64,000 bases of DNA from Acidobacteriota bacterium (GTDB lineage: Bacteria > Acidobacteriota > Terriglobia > Terriglobales > Acidobacteriaceae), in the NCBI GenBank assembly GCA_031296115.1, contig JARLGI010000023.1, forward strand, positions 1-64,000. The letters are read 5' to 3'. Under the pieces are notes generated by a model that saw nothing but the letters and a program-made list of their open reading frames with translations, was not told the origin of the DNA and made no database searches. A program made the position numbers and the translations under genes. Positions 63,559 to 64,000 of this stretch are shown one piece after another. Position 1 is the stretch's first letter; every line of letters starts with the position of its first letter.

Positions 63559-64000
63559 TCACCGCCGATTGTCGGTCTGCGGCTCGGGGTGGATGAGGAC
63601 CTTGAACAGCTCGGGCACTTCCTGGCGGAAGCGGCCTTCCAGCGCGGTCTGGATGTCGTGCACGCGGGAGAGCGGCAGGTCGTCCTGCATGGTGCAATGC
63701 AGCGACAGGTACAGCCGGCCGCCGACGCGCTTGAACATCAGGTCGTGCATGTCCACGACCTCGGGAAAATTCTGGGTGACGGTCAGCAGCCGCTGCTCGA
63801 AGCTGGGCGCGGGTACCGGGCCGTCGCTGGCCTCGATGGTGGCGGGCTCGCTTTCGATGTGGGTCAGGATGCGGGAGATTTCGCCGATGTCGTGCCGCAT
63901 CTCCGCTTCCAGCCGGGTGACGCGATCGTGGGCTTCTTTCAGGCTGAGCCGCTCGTCGAGCTCGACATGCTGCTCGACATGCAGGCTGCCTCCCACGTCC
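63559..64000 (-). CDS. Cation diffusion facilitator, C-terminal part (cut by window edge)
   Basis: The visible 146 codons are the cytoplasmic dimerisation region of a CDF metal/H+ antiporter. GGSLHVEQHVELDERLSLKEA, VTRLEAEMRHDIGEISRILT and THIESEPATIE fit the ZT-dimer fold of the family. A second, unusual domain follows, QNFPEVVDMHDLMFKRVGG, YLSLHCTMQDDLPLSRVHD and LEGRFRQEVPELFKVLIHPEP, which repeats the same pattern, so the protein has a duplicated dimer domain. The transmembrane part lies outside the window. The metal (zinc, iron or manganese) is not readable here. A heptad tract lies just downstream of its stop. Confidence 0.8.
   Translation of the reverse strand, partial: DVGGSLHVEQHVELDERLSLKEAHDRVTRLEAEMRHDIGEISRILTHIESEPATIEASDGPVPAPSFEQRLLTVTQNFPEVVDMHDLMFKRVGGRLYLSLHCTMQDDLPLSRVHDIQTALEGRFRQEVPELFKVLIHPEPQTDNRR

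Overview
The window is about 60% GC, gene-dense and chromosomal, with no rRNA, tRNA, CRISPR array or prophage that I could find. The gene set (KorAB, DUF885 peptidase, HdeD, BON, KirBac, DUF2721, DUF5995, NikR with a TonB receptor, an RND pump, WS/DGAT) and the intergenic repeat style suggest a soil Acidobacteriota (Terriglobia-like) genome or metagenome-assembled genome. That assignment is inference from gene content, not from a marker gene.

Layout. 1-3.1 kb: thiC (cut by the left edge), an APC permease and a GNAT enzyme. 3.3-9.5 kb: a Rieske oxygenase, a secreted DUF885 peptidase, a flavoprotein/methyltransferase pair and a secreted protein. 9.6-12.4 kb: a tight mazG - GNAT - N-acylamino-acid racemase/OSBS operon. 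13.3-16.2 kb: korAB (2-oxoacid:ferredoxin oxidoreductase). 16.4-18.5 kb: a 5'-truncated, frameshifted TonB receptor abutting a frameshifted nikR. 18.7-26.8 kb: WS/DGAT acyltransferase, aceE, an A-type Fe-S carrier and a beta-propeller lipoprotein. 26.9-41.8 kb: uvrB, a lysine-dehydrogenase-like enzyme, a frameshifted DoxX, a fused E1 alpha-beta dehydrogenase, HAD phosphatase, transketolase, a DAO-type flavoprotein, aldehyde dehydrogenase, DUF5995 and a STAS protein. 42-50 kb: a serine hydrolase, an alkyltransferase-like protein, methyltransferase-fetA-fetB, and a NitT/TauT-type ABC system. 50-57 kb: a stress and potassium neighbourhood (kdpC remnant, BON, PPK2, two-domain Usp, KirBac, HdeD) rich in remnants and palindromes. 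57.9-64 kb: an RND efflux pair, a RAYT remnant with REP-like palindromes, a divergent EF-P and the end of a CDF transporter.

Central metabolism stands out: thiC makes the pyrimidine of thiamine pyrophosphate, and four TPP enzyme systems lie within 37 kb (KorAB, AceE, fused E1, transketolase).

The main signals that ordinary genes do not explain are: (1) degenerate heptanucleotide tracts kept strictly in 7-nt phase in at least eight intergenic sites; (2) two REP-like palindromes with compensating stem changes, one inside and one beside a RAYT transposase remnant; (3) a dispersed hairpin repeat shared between 53.5 and 62.7 kb; (4) a roughly 145-bp imperfect palindrome between KirBac and HdeD; (5) several unassigned hairpins, one with a candidate promoter and terminator. 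At least eight single-base indels, mostly in C/G runs, break five otherwise well-conserved genes; this looks more like sequencing or assembly error than decay.
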